Below are positions 16,936 through 25,744 of a DNA stretch of 64,000 nt, in pieces. Made by a program: the position numbers and the translations under genes. The notes beneath the pieces were generated by a model that was not told where the DNA came from, did no database searches, and saw nothing but the letters and a program-made list of their open reading frames with translations. Source of the DNA: Oscillospiraceae bacterium MB08-C2-2 (lineage in GTDB: Bacteria > Bacillota > Clostridia > Oscillospirales > Ruminococcaceae); assembly GCA_035621215.1 (NCBI GenBank), contig CP141729.1:3122944-3186943 (forward strand), given 5' to 3'. How positions within the stretch are numbered: position 1 is the first letter of the stretch; every line of letters starts with the position of its first letter.

Positions 16936-18150
16936 TTAAAGGCGAGCGAAGCTCTGCTCAAAATCGGCAATGAGATCGGCGGCATTCTCAATGCCCACAG
17001 AGAGGCGAATGAGGCCATCGGTAATGCCAAGAGCCTCCCGCTCCTCCTTGGGAACACAGGAGTGGGTCATGCTGGCAGGGTGCTGGATAATGGTATCGGG
17101 ATCACCAAGGCTTACGGCAATCAGAATCAGCTTCAGGTTGTTCACCAGTTCCTGACCAGCTTCGTAAGCGCTTCTGCCATTGATGTTATCCTTCAGCTCA
17201 AAGGCCATAATACCGGTGAAAACGCCGTTCATCTGTTTCTTTGCCAGTTCGTGGCCGGGATGGCTTTCCAGACCCGGGTAATATACCGTTTCCACGGCCG
17301 GATTGGCTTCCAAATAGCGGGCAATCTCCATGGCATTTTCACAGTGCTTTTTCAGGCGCAGGCTCAGGGTTTTCATACCCCGCAGCACCAGATAGGAATT
17401 GAAGGGGCTGGGGGTGCAGCCGCAAAGCTTCTGAACAGCGGAGCTGGAAATCAGGCTGATATCCGCCGCTTTGCCGATAATGGCACCGCCGATGACATCA
17501 CCGTGGCCATTGAGGTATTTTGTGACACTGTGCACCACCAGATCAATCCCATGGGAAAGAGGAAACTGAATGGGCGGCGGAGCAAAGGTGTTATCCACAA
17601 CAGTGCGAATGCTGTGCTTTTTGCCAATAGCCGCCACAGCCTCCAGATCAATGATTTTCATGGTTGGGTTGGTGGGGGTCTCCATATAGATCAGCTTGGT
17701 TTTGGGTGTGATGGCAGCCTCCAAAGCCGAAAGATCGCAGGCATCCACAAAGGTAACCTCTATTCCCAGCTGGGAAAGGTTGGTGTGCATGACAAAGGAG
17801 GTTCCGCCATAGAGGGTATCATCGCACACAATATGGTCACCGGTCTTGAGAAAAGCCACCAGAATCGCACCGATGGCACCAATCCCGGAGGAAGTTACAA
17901 CACAATCCTCACCGCCTTCAATGGCGGCCAGCTTGGTTTCCAGTGCCCGGGTGGTGGGGTTGCCCGCACGGGTATAAACATAACCGGGCTTAGCGGCGCA
18001 AAATTTATCCGAACCATCCTGAACGCTGTCAAAGCAGAAGGTGGAGGTTTGATAAATAGGGGTGGTCAAAGCGCCGGATACAGGGTCAGGGGCTTGACCG
18101 GCATGAATCAGCATAGTATCAAAATGTGCATTGCTCCAATTGGTTTCCAT
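16936..18150 (-). CDS. Cys/Met-metabolism PLP enzyme (methionine gamma-lyase / trans-sulfuration family)
   Basis: About 404 residues. Visible motifs are TLIHAGQ-like LIHAGQAPD, YTRAGNPTTRALE, the Tyr of DDTLYGGTSF, ETPTNP, DNTFAPP and the PLP-lysine region HSVTKYLNGHGDVIGG. The late segment ILIAVSLGDPDTIIQHPASMTHS is conserved in methionine gamma-lyases, cystathionine lyases and synthases, and O-acetylhomoserine sulfhydrylases. The closest reading is methionine gamma-lyase, which yields methanethiol, ammonia and 2-oxobutyrate, but the specificity is not certain. ATG at 18150 and TTG at 18153 are both possible starts. Confidence 0.85.
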   Translation of the reverse strand: METNWSNAHFDTMLIHAGQAPDPVSGALTTPIYQTSTFCFDSVQDGSDKFCAAKPGYVYTRAGNPTTRALETKLAAIEGGEDCVVTSSGIGAIGAILVAFLKTGDHIVCDDTLYGGTSFVMHTNLSQLGIEVTFVDACDLSALEAAITPKTKLIYMETPTNPTMKIIDLEAVAAIGKKHSIRTVVDNTFAPPPIQFPLSHGIDLVVHSVTKYLNGHGDVIGGAIIGKAADISLISSSAVQKLCGCTPSPFNSYLVLRGMKTLSLRLKKHCENAMEIARYLEANPAVETVYYPGLESHPGHELAKKQMNGVFTGIMAFELKDNINGRSAYEAGQELVNNLKLILIAVSLGDPDTIIQHPASMTHSCVPKEEREALGITDGLIRLSVGIENAADLIADFEQSFARL

Positions 18151-18419
18151 CAATAAGGTGCCTCCCTTTGGTTAATTAACCGGATTCTTCAAACCCAGCG
18201 GTTACAGCAGAATGTGTCAAACAGCCACACAGCTGGGTGCATATGGCTTGTCTGCCTTGTTGCCGGGTAAATCTGCTTAAAACAATACCGCCCATTGCGG
18301 GTACAGCAACAGACGGTTGGTAAATCCCATATACGGCCATTCCTGTGCCTTTTGCCGGGAGGCGAACCCATTTTTGCCCCAAAGCAGCAGGGGAAAGAAT
18401 GCTGGACTTTCATTTACTT

Positions 18420-18448
18420 AATTTAACCAAGTTTAGCCTATATGTCAA
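18420..18448 (-). promoter_or_regulatory. SigmaA promoter with long leader for the Cys/Met PLP enzyme
   Basis: On the minus strand TTGACA, 17 bases, TAAATT. Transcription would start near 18413, giving a leader of about 260 bases to the start codon. The leader has several inverted repeats, but I find no SAM, T-box or cobalamin riboswitch consensus in it. Confidence 0.62.
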
Positions 18449-18480
18449 GAGCAGTTTCATAAAATTGTGGGCCGCAAGCC

Positions 18481-20067
18481 CTATACCTCGCCGAAAACCG
18501 TCTCGCATAGGGCAACCTCGGTTCGTTCCTGAAGGCGCTTTTTAGCACTGCGGATTTTATCGGCATACATTTCCCGGTCAGCCTGATGAAACAAAGCGTC
18601 CGGTGTGCGCAGAAACTCATTTTTCATGGCACTGCCCAGAGACATACCCACTGCAAAAGGATAGCCTTCGATTAATGCAAGCTTGGCTCGCACATTTTCG
18701 ATCACCTGATGTGCCTGCTGGGCGGTACGCCCGGGCAGGAGCATGGCATATTCATCTCCACCCAGCCGGTAGGTGCGCCCTGTAGGCGGGCAGCAGGATT
18801 TGAGAACATCAGCCGCCACCTGAAGCAATACATCCCCCTGGTGGTGCCCGAAGTTGTCGTTAATGGATTTCAGGCCGTTTACATCGCCCAAAATCAGGGC
18901 CAAGGGAAGAGCACGGTCTTTCAGGGCGTGCTGAAGAGCCAGATCAAAGCCACGTCGGTTGCAAAGGCCGGTCAGCACATCGATCTCGGCGTTTTCTTCC
19001 AGACGGTCAATCAGGAGCCGGTTGCGGGTAACATCCACGCAGGTTACAAGGGTGCCAAAGCTCTGACCATCCTTACCCATGATGGGGCGCTCCCGTATAT
19101 TGAAAACAGCGGTGGTGCTACTCCGGTGGGCGTATAAGTCAATCCCAAGATCAGGGCTTTTCTTTTGATCTACACTCACAGAGTGATGAATACGGGTGCC
19201 ATGTTTTTTCATCAAAAGAGGGATTTTATCAAAGTTTTTAACCGATTTTGGAATACCGAACAGATCCAGCATTTTGTGAGAGGCTTGGTTCAGGTCAACA
19301 ATCTGGCGGTTGTCATCCAAAATCAAAATGCCGGTGCCTAGGTTATCAAAAATATTGTTGCGGGCCAAAATAAAAAAATCCATCTGGCTGTTTTTGAACA
19401 TGGAGAAATATAGAATAATCACCGTCAGGCTAATGCCAATTAGAAAAATATCCGGCAATATCTTTTGTGAACTGAAGGAGTAAAAAACACCGAGTATTAG
19501 AGTGGGGGCAATGGTGAGGACAGATAAACAAGAGGAAAACCGGACTTTCTTGGGGAGGTGAATATTCTGGTAAATCACCACGGCCAAAGTGGACGCAAGA
19601 AGAAGATAGCAATAGGACATAAGCACCCAGAACCATACACCTTGAACCTGTTCGATTCTATTTGTACGTGCGACAGAGGTAACTTGAATGCATTGAGGCA
19701 GAAAACGGTGGAGCTCTGTGCTGACAGCCAGTATACCGGTTGTCAGAGGAATCACCATGATCAATATCACCAAGGCTCGCCCCAAAAATCGGCGCAGCTG
19801 GTAAAAATGCAGAATAAAGATCAGCATCGAAAATACAGTCAGTGCCATAAAGTGAAGCCTAATATCCAACAGCCATCTGATTGTAGTGGGATTGTGGGAA
19901 AAAGTGTAGAGCAGAGAGACTACTTGCCATAAAAAGCAGGAAATACCCAAATGTATAAAATGAAAAAACATCCGGTGCTTCCGGTTTTGCAAAAATGCCA
20001 TTAAAATAGTGAGCGCAGTAAAGATGCATAAGGGGAGGTAAAAGTTAAAGATAACAGTGTTGATCAC
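18481..20067 (-). CDS. 7TM-PAS-GGDEF diguanylate cyclase (1)
   Basis: 528 residues. The N-terminal 220 hold about seven hydrophobic helices of the histidine-kinase-7TM type. A PAS-like domain follows (about 235-350; FDNLGTGILILDDNRQIVDLNQASHKM), then a GGDEF domain with GGDEY at 436-440. That motif should bind GTP and make cyclic di-GMP. The five-residue-spaced RxxD inhibitory site is absent (PPTGR occupies the region). The start is GTG at 20067, eight bases after AGGAGG. It lies downstream of a second gene of the same plan. No EAL or PilZ gene is close. Confidence 0.9.
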   Translation of the reverse strand: MINTVIFNFYLPLCIFTALTILMAFLQNRKHRMFFHFIHLGISCFLWQVVSLLYTFSHNPTTIRWLLDIRLHFMALTVFSMLIFILHFYQLRRFLGRALVILIMVIPLTTGILAVSTELHRFLPQCIQVTSVARTNRIEQVQGVWFWVLMSYCYLLLASTLAVVIYQNIHLPKKVRFSSCLSVLTIAPTLILGVFYSFSSQKILPDIFLIGISLTVIILYFSMFKNSQMDFFILARNNIFDNLGTGILILDDNRQIVDLNQASHKMLDLFGIPKSVKNFDKIPLLMKKHGTRIHHSVSVDQKKSPDLGIDLYAHRSSTTAVFNIRERPIMGKDGQSFGTLVTCVDVTRNRLLIDRLEENAEIDVLTGLCNRRGFDLALQHALKDRALPLALILGDVNGLKSINDNFGHHQGDVLLQVAADVLKSCCPPTGRTYRLGGDEYAMLLPGRTAQQAHQVIENVRAKLALIEGYPFAVGMSLGSAMKNEFLRTPDALFHQADREMYADKIRSAKKRLQERTEVALCETVFGEV

Positions 20068-20170
20068 AAGAGAGGCCTCCTAAGCTAAGCGGTCGGAAGA
20101 CGACAGTGATAGAACAGTTACATAGGCACAAGAACATATAGCCTGAATAAAACGGCTGCAATGCAGGGTG

Positions 20171-21700
20171 TTAAATTTCGGCAACCGAAGGCGGCATTTT
20201 GGCCTCGTCGATTCCTTTGGTGCGATACATATTTCGATCAGCCAGACGAACCAATGTTTCCAAGGATTGCTCCGGTGCGGTTTTCACTACAAAGCCAAAG
20301 GCGATGGAAGGAACAAAGTTGCCCACTTCCAATTCATTCAGTTCTTGAGCGATACTGTCAATCAAGATTCGAAGCTGCTGTCTGTTATGGCGGGGGAGCA
20401 GCAGCACAAATTCATCTCCCCCTACGCGGGCAATCCGGCCTTCAGGCGGGCAAATATCCTGAAGCACCTGTGCAATGGCTTTGAGAAAGGCATCGCCTTC
20501 CTGATGGCCAAGGGTGTCGTTGACCTCTTTCAGGCCGTTGGCATCCCCTACCACCACCCCGAGGGGAAGGTTCTCCGGGATATCCAGTTCATCCCGCATA
20601 TGCTGGTAACTGCGGCGGTTGGGAAGCCCTGTGAGAGTATCTGTCCCCGCAATTTCCCTGAGCCAGTCAATGACCAGCCGATTGCGGGTGACATCCGTCA
20701 GGGTAATATAAGAGCCGAGCAAAGCACCTGTTTCGCTGGTAATGGACTGTTCATTCATGCAATAAACAGTCGGACGAGACCCTTCGGAAAAGATCAAATC
20801 CACACCATCCTCAGCTGGCCGTCTGCTCAGGTGGCCGGCATTTTCCAGTTGTGAAAGTATATCTTCAAACAGGGTTGCCTCCAATGGAATTCCCCATGCC
20901 TCTGCCCATTTCCGTGCCATTAAATTGGCATCCAGCACACGCTTGTCAACATTTAAAATAAAAATAAGCTCTTCCAGACAGTTGAATATTTCACTGCGGG
21001 TGATCTTCATATAGTCAGACCGGGGACCCATGGTGGCCACGTAGATGAAAATAGTAGAAACAGAAAAACCCAGTATGATTAAGTTAAAGGGAATAGTCAG
21101 GATGGGAATATATCGCAGGAACAGGCAGATGAAGAAGACCCCGCTGCCCATAAGCAAAATATTAGAGCTGCCCCGATAGGCGGCGGGGAGCTGCCTGTGA
21201 CGCAAGAAAATCAGCACAGCGCATGCAAAAACCAAGGCGTAGCAATAAATCATATAGAAATAGAGCCATACATTGGGGGCGTGTTCCAGTATACGCAAGG
21301 GCTCCATTTGACGAATGGTGACCGCAGTGTCGAAAAAAGGCCCCAGCGGGCTTAATAAAGCCAGGAAAACAGCGATACCGGGCGGGATAGCCAATACCGT
21401 AGAAAGCCATGAAGGCACCCGCTGCATCAAGCGATAGAAACCAAGCACCAAGAAAAAGGTGTTGTATGCTGTAAAAGCAGTTAAACCGGCTTTTAAATGG
21501 TAAAAATACAAAATAAAAAACGCATCGGGCAACAGGAAGATCAATAGCTCGCAGATTTGCCATGCCGCAAGGCTGATAGAAAGAAAGATATATCGACGAA
21601 TTACATATTGACCCAAATCCCGGCGAAAACCCAAAACAATCATCATGATGTTTACCACCAGAAAGGGTGTATAAATAGACGCAACAACAAAATTATTCAC
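20171..21700 (-). CDS. 7TM-PAS-GGDEF diguanylate cyclase (2)
   Basis: About 509 residues with the same order as its neighbour: seven membrane helices, a PAS-like domain (IFNCLEELIFILNVDKRVLDANLMARKW) and GGDEF at about 427-431 in RVGGDEFVLLL. It also lacks the RxxD inhibitory site. The 7TM part differs much more from its neighbour than the cyclase part, which suggests a different input signal. GTG at 21700 lies eight bases after AAAGGAG; the TTG one codon earlier is less well spaced. Confidence 0.88.
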   Translation of the reverse strand: MNNFVVASIYTPFLVVNIMMIVLGFRRDLGQYVIRRYIFLSISLAAWQICELLIFLLPDAFFILYFYHLKAGLTAFTAYNTFFLVLGFYRLMQRVPSWLSTVLAIPPGIAVFLALLSPLGPFFDTAVTIRQMEPLRILEHAPNVWLYFYMIYCYALVFACAVLIFLRHRQLPAAYRGSSNILLMGSGVFFICLFLRYIPILTIPFNLIILGFSVSTIFIYVATMGPRSDYMKITRSEIFNCLEELIFILNVDKRVLDANLMARKWAEAWGIPLEATLFEDILSQLENAGHLSRRPAEDGVDLIFSEGSRPTVYCMNEQSITSETGALLGSYITLTDVTRNRLVIDWLREIAGTDTLTGLPNRRSYQHMRDELDIPENLPLGVVVGDANGLKEVNDTLGHQEGDAFLKAIAQVLQDICPPEGRIARVGGDEFVLLLPRHNRQQLRILIDSIAQELNELEVGNFVPSIAFGFVVKTAPEQSLETLVRLADRNMYRTKGIDEAKMPPSVAEI

Positions 21701-22983
21701 CAAAATTTCTCCTTTGGCGGCCGTTCCGGCTTCTGCACACATCGACCAGTCGGCAGAAACGGAACTGCAATTGTAGAGGTAAAATACTTTAGCAGGTGGT
21801 TGATGCTTTTTAGCTCAGGCGTGTGGCTGCTAAACAAGACAGCTACGGCTGCTGCTTGCAGATTTTGGATGAAATATAAGTTGTATTTACCAGTTAGCTG
21901 AGTGTTTGTGTTCGATTCTGCGTAATCAATCCCTGGATCCACCCAATATAAATGCTTGGCATTCTTATAAATGACTGGTATTATAGATGCAAGAAAGCCG
22001 CTTGAAAATAAGCCCAGAAGACTGGCCAGAGTATCCGGTCAGCCGGGCTTTTATTTCAGCGGGGGTAATGCGATCTTTAGAGTTGGTTGTATATTCACTT
22101 TCTGCATCTGCCTCCCGGCAAACGGAGCTTTTACTGTTCATGAGCTGAGACCACCGGCGAGGCTGGCAGCTTTGCCCTTATGGATACTGTTTTCAAGCTT
22201 AATGTTAAAGATACGCCGGAAGAACAGTCCTGCTGCCGTATCTCCAGTACCTGTATTAAAAATGCCCACGCCTTATGCCGCAAGGATGCAACCGGCACAA
22301 ACGGGGCTTGTATCTCTGGTATAAGGTGCTTCGTAGTCAGAATTAGCTATCTTACAAAGGCCCGATAGAAGTGTAATCAATCCGCATTGAGGCCCGAAAC
22401 AAGGTATACTTCCATAATTGCAGGAAGACGGCCATTGCAAAGCTGAGGGCCTTCGGAGAAAGAAGGCGGAATAGACAAGAAAAGTACAGAATTTATTATA
22501 CTTGTTTTCAAAAAGAAAAGCAATGGGTTCAGTCACAAAAATGGATATTGAACGGTAGGTAATATCCGTTGAATCTGACTAAATTTGCCTTAGTAATAAG
22601 GGGTTTCTACTTTGTGTGACTGGGGTTTCTGGATGCTTTGTGACTGGATGCGTGCTGTTTTTGTTGAAAAAGCGAGATGTTTTTTAAAAAATATGAGAAC
22701 CCACAAGCGCAAAAAATAAATTTTATTCGTAATATTGTAATTTTTAAGGATAGGAATCGTTAGAAACACATTGCTGCACAAATGCAAAAATGCTATACCA
22801 TGCTTGATTATAAAAGGGAATTAGGCACCTGTCTCATACGATACAGGTATATGCTTGGCTTCTGTTTCCATCAAAGCGTATTGTGTGATATATTTCATAA
22901 AAATGATGATATTTTGTGACTGAATGTGCTGAAAAAATAGTTTTGATTTCATGCAGCAAAACAACGGAAAGGAGGGCTATATC
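21701..22983. other. 1.28-kb gene-poor region
   Basis: No open frame here looks like a real gene. On the minus strand at about 22130-22280 a frame reads GIFNTGTGDTAAGLFFRRIF, resembling the anion-hole GTGD segment of PfkB/pyridoxal kinases. It is cut off by a stop just upstream (at about 22275) and has no recognisable N-terminus, so it may be a decayed remnant. The part from 22560 to 22950 is very A+T-rich. Confidence 0.3.
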
Positions 22984-23967
22984 ATAATCCGATACGCCAC
23001 AATTGGAAGCAGCTGGATTGTAGCTGAATTTATCAAAGGTGCCCGCTTAACCCCTGAATTGGAATGGTCCGCCATGTATTCCCGCAAGGAGGAAACGGCC
23101 AAGGCATTTATGCATACTCTTAATGAAGAAGTCACGATCTATACAAGTCTTTTGGAGCTGGCTAAGGCCCCTTCAGTGGAAGGAGTCTATGTGGCCAGCC
23201 CAAATGCTTTGCATTATGAGCAGTGTAAGATGCTCTTAGAGCATGGTAAGCATATTATCTGTGAAAAATCCGTAACTGCCAAAGGGGAGCAGACAAAAGA
23301 GTTGGTTCGCCTTGCCCGGGAAAAAGGCTTGGTGTTTATGGAAGCTATTATGATGCTGCACTGCCCGCAGCGCAAAATTCTTCTGGAGGCTATGAAAAAA
23401 ATTGGGAATATCACCACAGCCCATGTGGATGTCTCTAAATTTTCTTCCAAATATCCGCAGCTCATGGCGGGAGAGCTGCCGAATATTTTTAATCCCCGGC
23501 TTGCGGCAGGCGGGCTTATGGATATGGGTGTTTATGGGGTATACCCCGTTCTGGATTGGTTTGGGGTTCCTCAAAAGCTGCATTTTTCCGCAGGGTTCCT
23601 TTCTTCAGGCGCAGATGGCTATGGGAGTGCCCAGTTTATTTACCCGGATCGGCTGGTGACTATGAGCTATTCCAAGGTAGGGCAGTCCTGTCAGGGCAGC
23701 CAAATCATGGGTGATAAGGGCACGATTGTGATTGACCGGGTCACGCAGTTAACCGGGATGCGGGTGATTTGGCAGGATGGTTCCCGTGAGGAGCTTTTTG
23801 GCGGGGCGGAGAAATCCGCTTTGATGGGCAACGAAGCGAGAAGCTTCTATCATTATGTAACCAATCCGGAGCAGTACCGGGAAGAGTATCAGTATGCCAC
23901 CCATCTAATGATGCAGGTGAGCGAAACCATGGAAGCTATGCGAAGCTTAGCAGAATTTCCTTTTTAA
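22984..23967 (+). CDS. Gfo/Idh/MocA-family oxidoreductase
   Basis: About 328 residues. The N-terminal Rossmann fold reads IRYATIGSSWIVAEFIKGA, followed by VASPNALHYEQ and HGKHIICEKSVTA, whose EK pair holds the catalytic-site lysine of the family. The C-terminal half includes GGLMDMGVYGVYPV. NAD(P)-dependent oxidation or reduction of a sugar or cyclitol is expected; the substrate is unknown. AAAGGAGGG (22968-22976) sits seven bases before ATA at 22984, and homologues start M-I-R-Y-A-T-I-G at just this point, so AUA seems to be the start. The ATG at 22951 has no ribosome binding site. Confidence 0.85.
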   Translation: MIRYATIGSSWIVAEFIKGARLTPELEWSAMYSRKEETAKAFMHTLNEEVTIYTSLLELAKAPSVEGVYVASPNALHYEQCKMLLEHGKHIICEKSVTAKGEQTKELVRLAREKGLVFMEAIMMLHCPQRKILLEAMKKIGNITTAHVDVSKFSSKYPQLMAGELPNIFNPRLAAGGLMDMGVYGVYPVLDWFGVPQKLHFSAGFLSSGADGYGSAQFIYPDRLVTMSYSKVGQSCQGSQIMGDKGTIVIDRVTQLTGMRVIWQDGSREELFGGAEKSALMGNEARSFYHYVTNPEQYREEYQYATHLMMQVSETMEAMRSLAEFPF

Positions 23968-23993
23968 AAAAGACACAATTCTATCTAATTATT

Positions 23994-24022
23994 TTTACAA
24001 ATAGCCCATAATGTGTTACAAT
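23994..24022 (+). promoter_or_regulatory. SigmaA promoter for the Yip1-like gene
   Basis: TTTACA at 23994-23999, 17 bases, TACAAT at 24017-24022. The start codon is 110 bases further on. Confidence 0.6.
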
Positions 24023-24132
24023 GAATCTGCTCATACATTGAGCCTTGGATAAACCACAGACTGCATTGACTGGCTTTGGCGGATACTTTAATTAGTTCGC
24101 TGTGAAAAAGCTTTCATTGAGGAGGAAGACAG

Positions 24133-24792
24133 ATGGATTTTCTGAATATTTTTATTGCCCCGGCCAAGGTGGGGCAGAACGTTCTTAAAAAGAAGACTTT
24201 CCCATGGATTCTGCTGGTGGCCATTATTTTTCTTTCACTGATTACCTTCGCGCTTTCCATGCAGCAAACCCGGGAGATGGTGATTCAGCAGCTCAAGCGG
24301 CAATATGAAATGATGGGCCAGCAGCTGACTGCCTCTGCGCTGGAATCCATGATTGGCATTACCATGATATCGGCTTTGGTGGGAGTGGTGCTTTCTCCCA
24401 TTGTTCTGTGGTTTCTTTTCTCGCTGGTTTTGTTTTTGCTAGGCGGCTTCCGGGATAGTGAGGGCAGCTTTAAGCAGACTCTCACCCTTGTTGGCTACTG
24501 CAATCTTATTTCCGCCTTGGGTGGGATTATTACCGCCGGTCTGATGATGGCGGGAATTCAAAACGTAGATTTTTCACCAGCCCTTTTCATTTCGGCAGAA
24601 GCCGCTCCGGGTCTGCTTGTAACTTCCCTGCTCCAGAGTTTTAACCTGTTTCGGATTTGGAAGTATGTGGCACTGGGTATAGCCTATGGCAGCTTTATGG
24701 AGAAAAAATCTTCTGCGGTTACATTGACGGTTGTTTTGTTCGTGCTTTCCACGGCAGCCATGACCGTGCCAGTTTTGTTTATGCCGAAATAA
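24133..24792 (+). CDS. Yip1-family membrane protein
   Basis: 219 residues with five hydrophobic segments, at about 25-45, 75-100, 105-125, 135-155 and 195-217. The opening DFLNIFIAPAKVGQNVLKKKTFPW and the later KQTLTLVGYCNLISALG match bacterial Yip1-domain proteins. Their role is unclear. GAGGAGG precedes the ATG. It may be co-transcribed with the next gene 80 bases on. Confidence 0.75.
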   Translation: MDFLNIFIAPAKVGQNVLKKKTFPWILLVAIIFLSLITFALSMQQTREMVIQQLKRQYEMMGQQLTASALESMIGITMISALVGVVLSPIVLWFLFSLVLFLLGGFRDSEGSFKQTLTLVGYCNLISALGGIITAGLMMAGIQNVDFSPALFISAEAAPGLLVTSLLQSFNLFRIWKYVALGIAYGSFMEKKSSAVTLTVVLFVLSTAAMTVPVLFMPK

Positions 24793-24872
24793 GCTGGTGA
24801 TTGGCAAGCGTGCTATGCTGGTTTGGGGGCAGATGTGCTTTAAAAGGGAATATTTGGCAAAGGGGAAAAACA

Positions 24873-25379
24873 ATGGAATTTATAAACAATGCGTCCATTC
24901 ATGATGAGGCCACAGTGGAGCTGCGCAAACAATGCGGGAAACGGGCCACTACAATGTGTTATATGCTGGAGGAGGCACAGGTAGCCGGAGCCCAGGGTAT
25001 TGAGCATGCTCGGCGTGCCCTTTACCGTTATGGGGAACTGGCGGGAAAAGAGACCAAAGCTGCTATGAAGAATCCTGCGGATATGCTGGAATTTGCCACC
25101 CTTTTTGGGCAGGGCCTTGACCGCAACATTTATGAGATGGAAACTGTGCGTTCGGATGAGGACCATCTTTATATTGATTTTCACTATTGCCCTTATGTGG
25201 CGCAATGGCTCAAAATTGGCCGTGCACCGGAAGAAATTGATATGCTGTGCGATCTGGCAATGGAAGGTGATCGGGCCATTGGTGACTGCTTTGAAGATTT
25301 TAACTTTACTTTGGGCAAAACCATTGCACAGGGTCACCCTGTATGCCAAATTCGGTTTGATCGATTGAAAAAGTCATAA
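24873..25379 (+). CDS. L-2-amino-thiazoline-4-carboxylic acid hydrolase-family protein
   Basis: 168 residues from the ATG at 24873 (AAAGGGG upstream). IDFHYCPYVAQWLKIG and the following ICDLAMEGD-like segment (MLCDLAMEGDRAIGDCF) match the ATC-hydrolase family, in which a conserved cysteine lies in the HYCP segment. Known members open the ring of a cysteine precursor; many homologues have other, unknown substrates. The open frame reaches back to 24801 without a ribosome binding site. Confidence 0.75.
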   Translation: MEFINNASIHDEATVELRKQCGKRATTMCYMLEEAQVAGAQGIEHARRALYRYGELAGKETKAAMKNPADMLEFATLFGQGLDRNIYEMETVRSDEDHLYIDFHYCPYVAQWLKIGRAPEEIDMLCDLAMEGDRAIGDCFEDFNFTLGKTIAQGHPVCQIRFDRLKKS

Positions 25380-25744
25380 ATCACAAAATACTTACACAAT
25401 TTTAATCGGGGGTGTGACGGTATCGGAAAAAGATATCGATCCACCCTTTTTCAATTTTTCAGCACAGGTGCTTTTTGTAAGAAGAAAAATACGCAATAAG
25501 CCTTTATACTGGCGTTGCTGGTCTATTTTTCCAATTGTGCGGCTTTGGGCGAAATTTTCAGGAGCCACTTTCCAATTTTCCCGAATTATGGTATACTGAA
25601 AAAAGTTTGTGACATATTTTGTCTTTTAAGGTCTTATCCACCTTCCGGTAAGTCCTATTACACATCTTTTTCGGAGCACAAGTGTGACCTGCCGAAATTG
25701 ACAGAAGCGTTTTAACAATGGAACAGAAATGGTGGGGGGAAGCA
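25380..25744. other. Intergenic region before the BTAD regulator
   Basis: 365 bases without a credible gene. The only signal I see is TATACT at 25592-25597, with TTTCCA 17 bases before it, a weak promoter candidate for the regulator. Confidence 0.35.

Noticed and set aside
17062-18156. A 364-codon plus-strand frame opposite the Cys/Met PLP enzyme
   Set aside because: Antisense shadow of a well-conserved gene; low-complexity composition without motifs.
18151-18420. SAM, T-box or cobalamin riboswitch in the leader of the Cys/Met PLP enzyme gene
   Set aside because: A CCCGGCAAC stretch recalls the SAM-I core, but the partner segments are absent. No T-box GGGTGGNACCGCG sequence or B12 box is present either.
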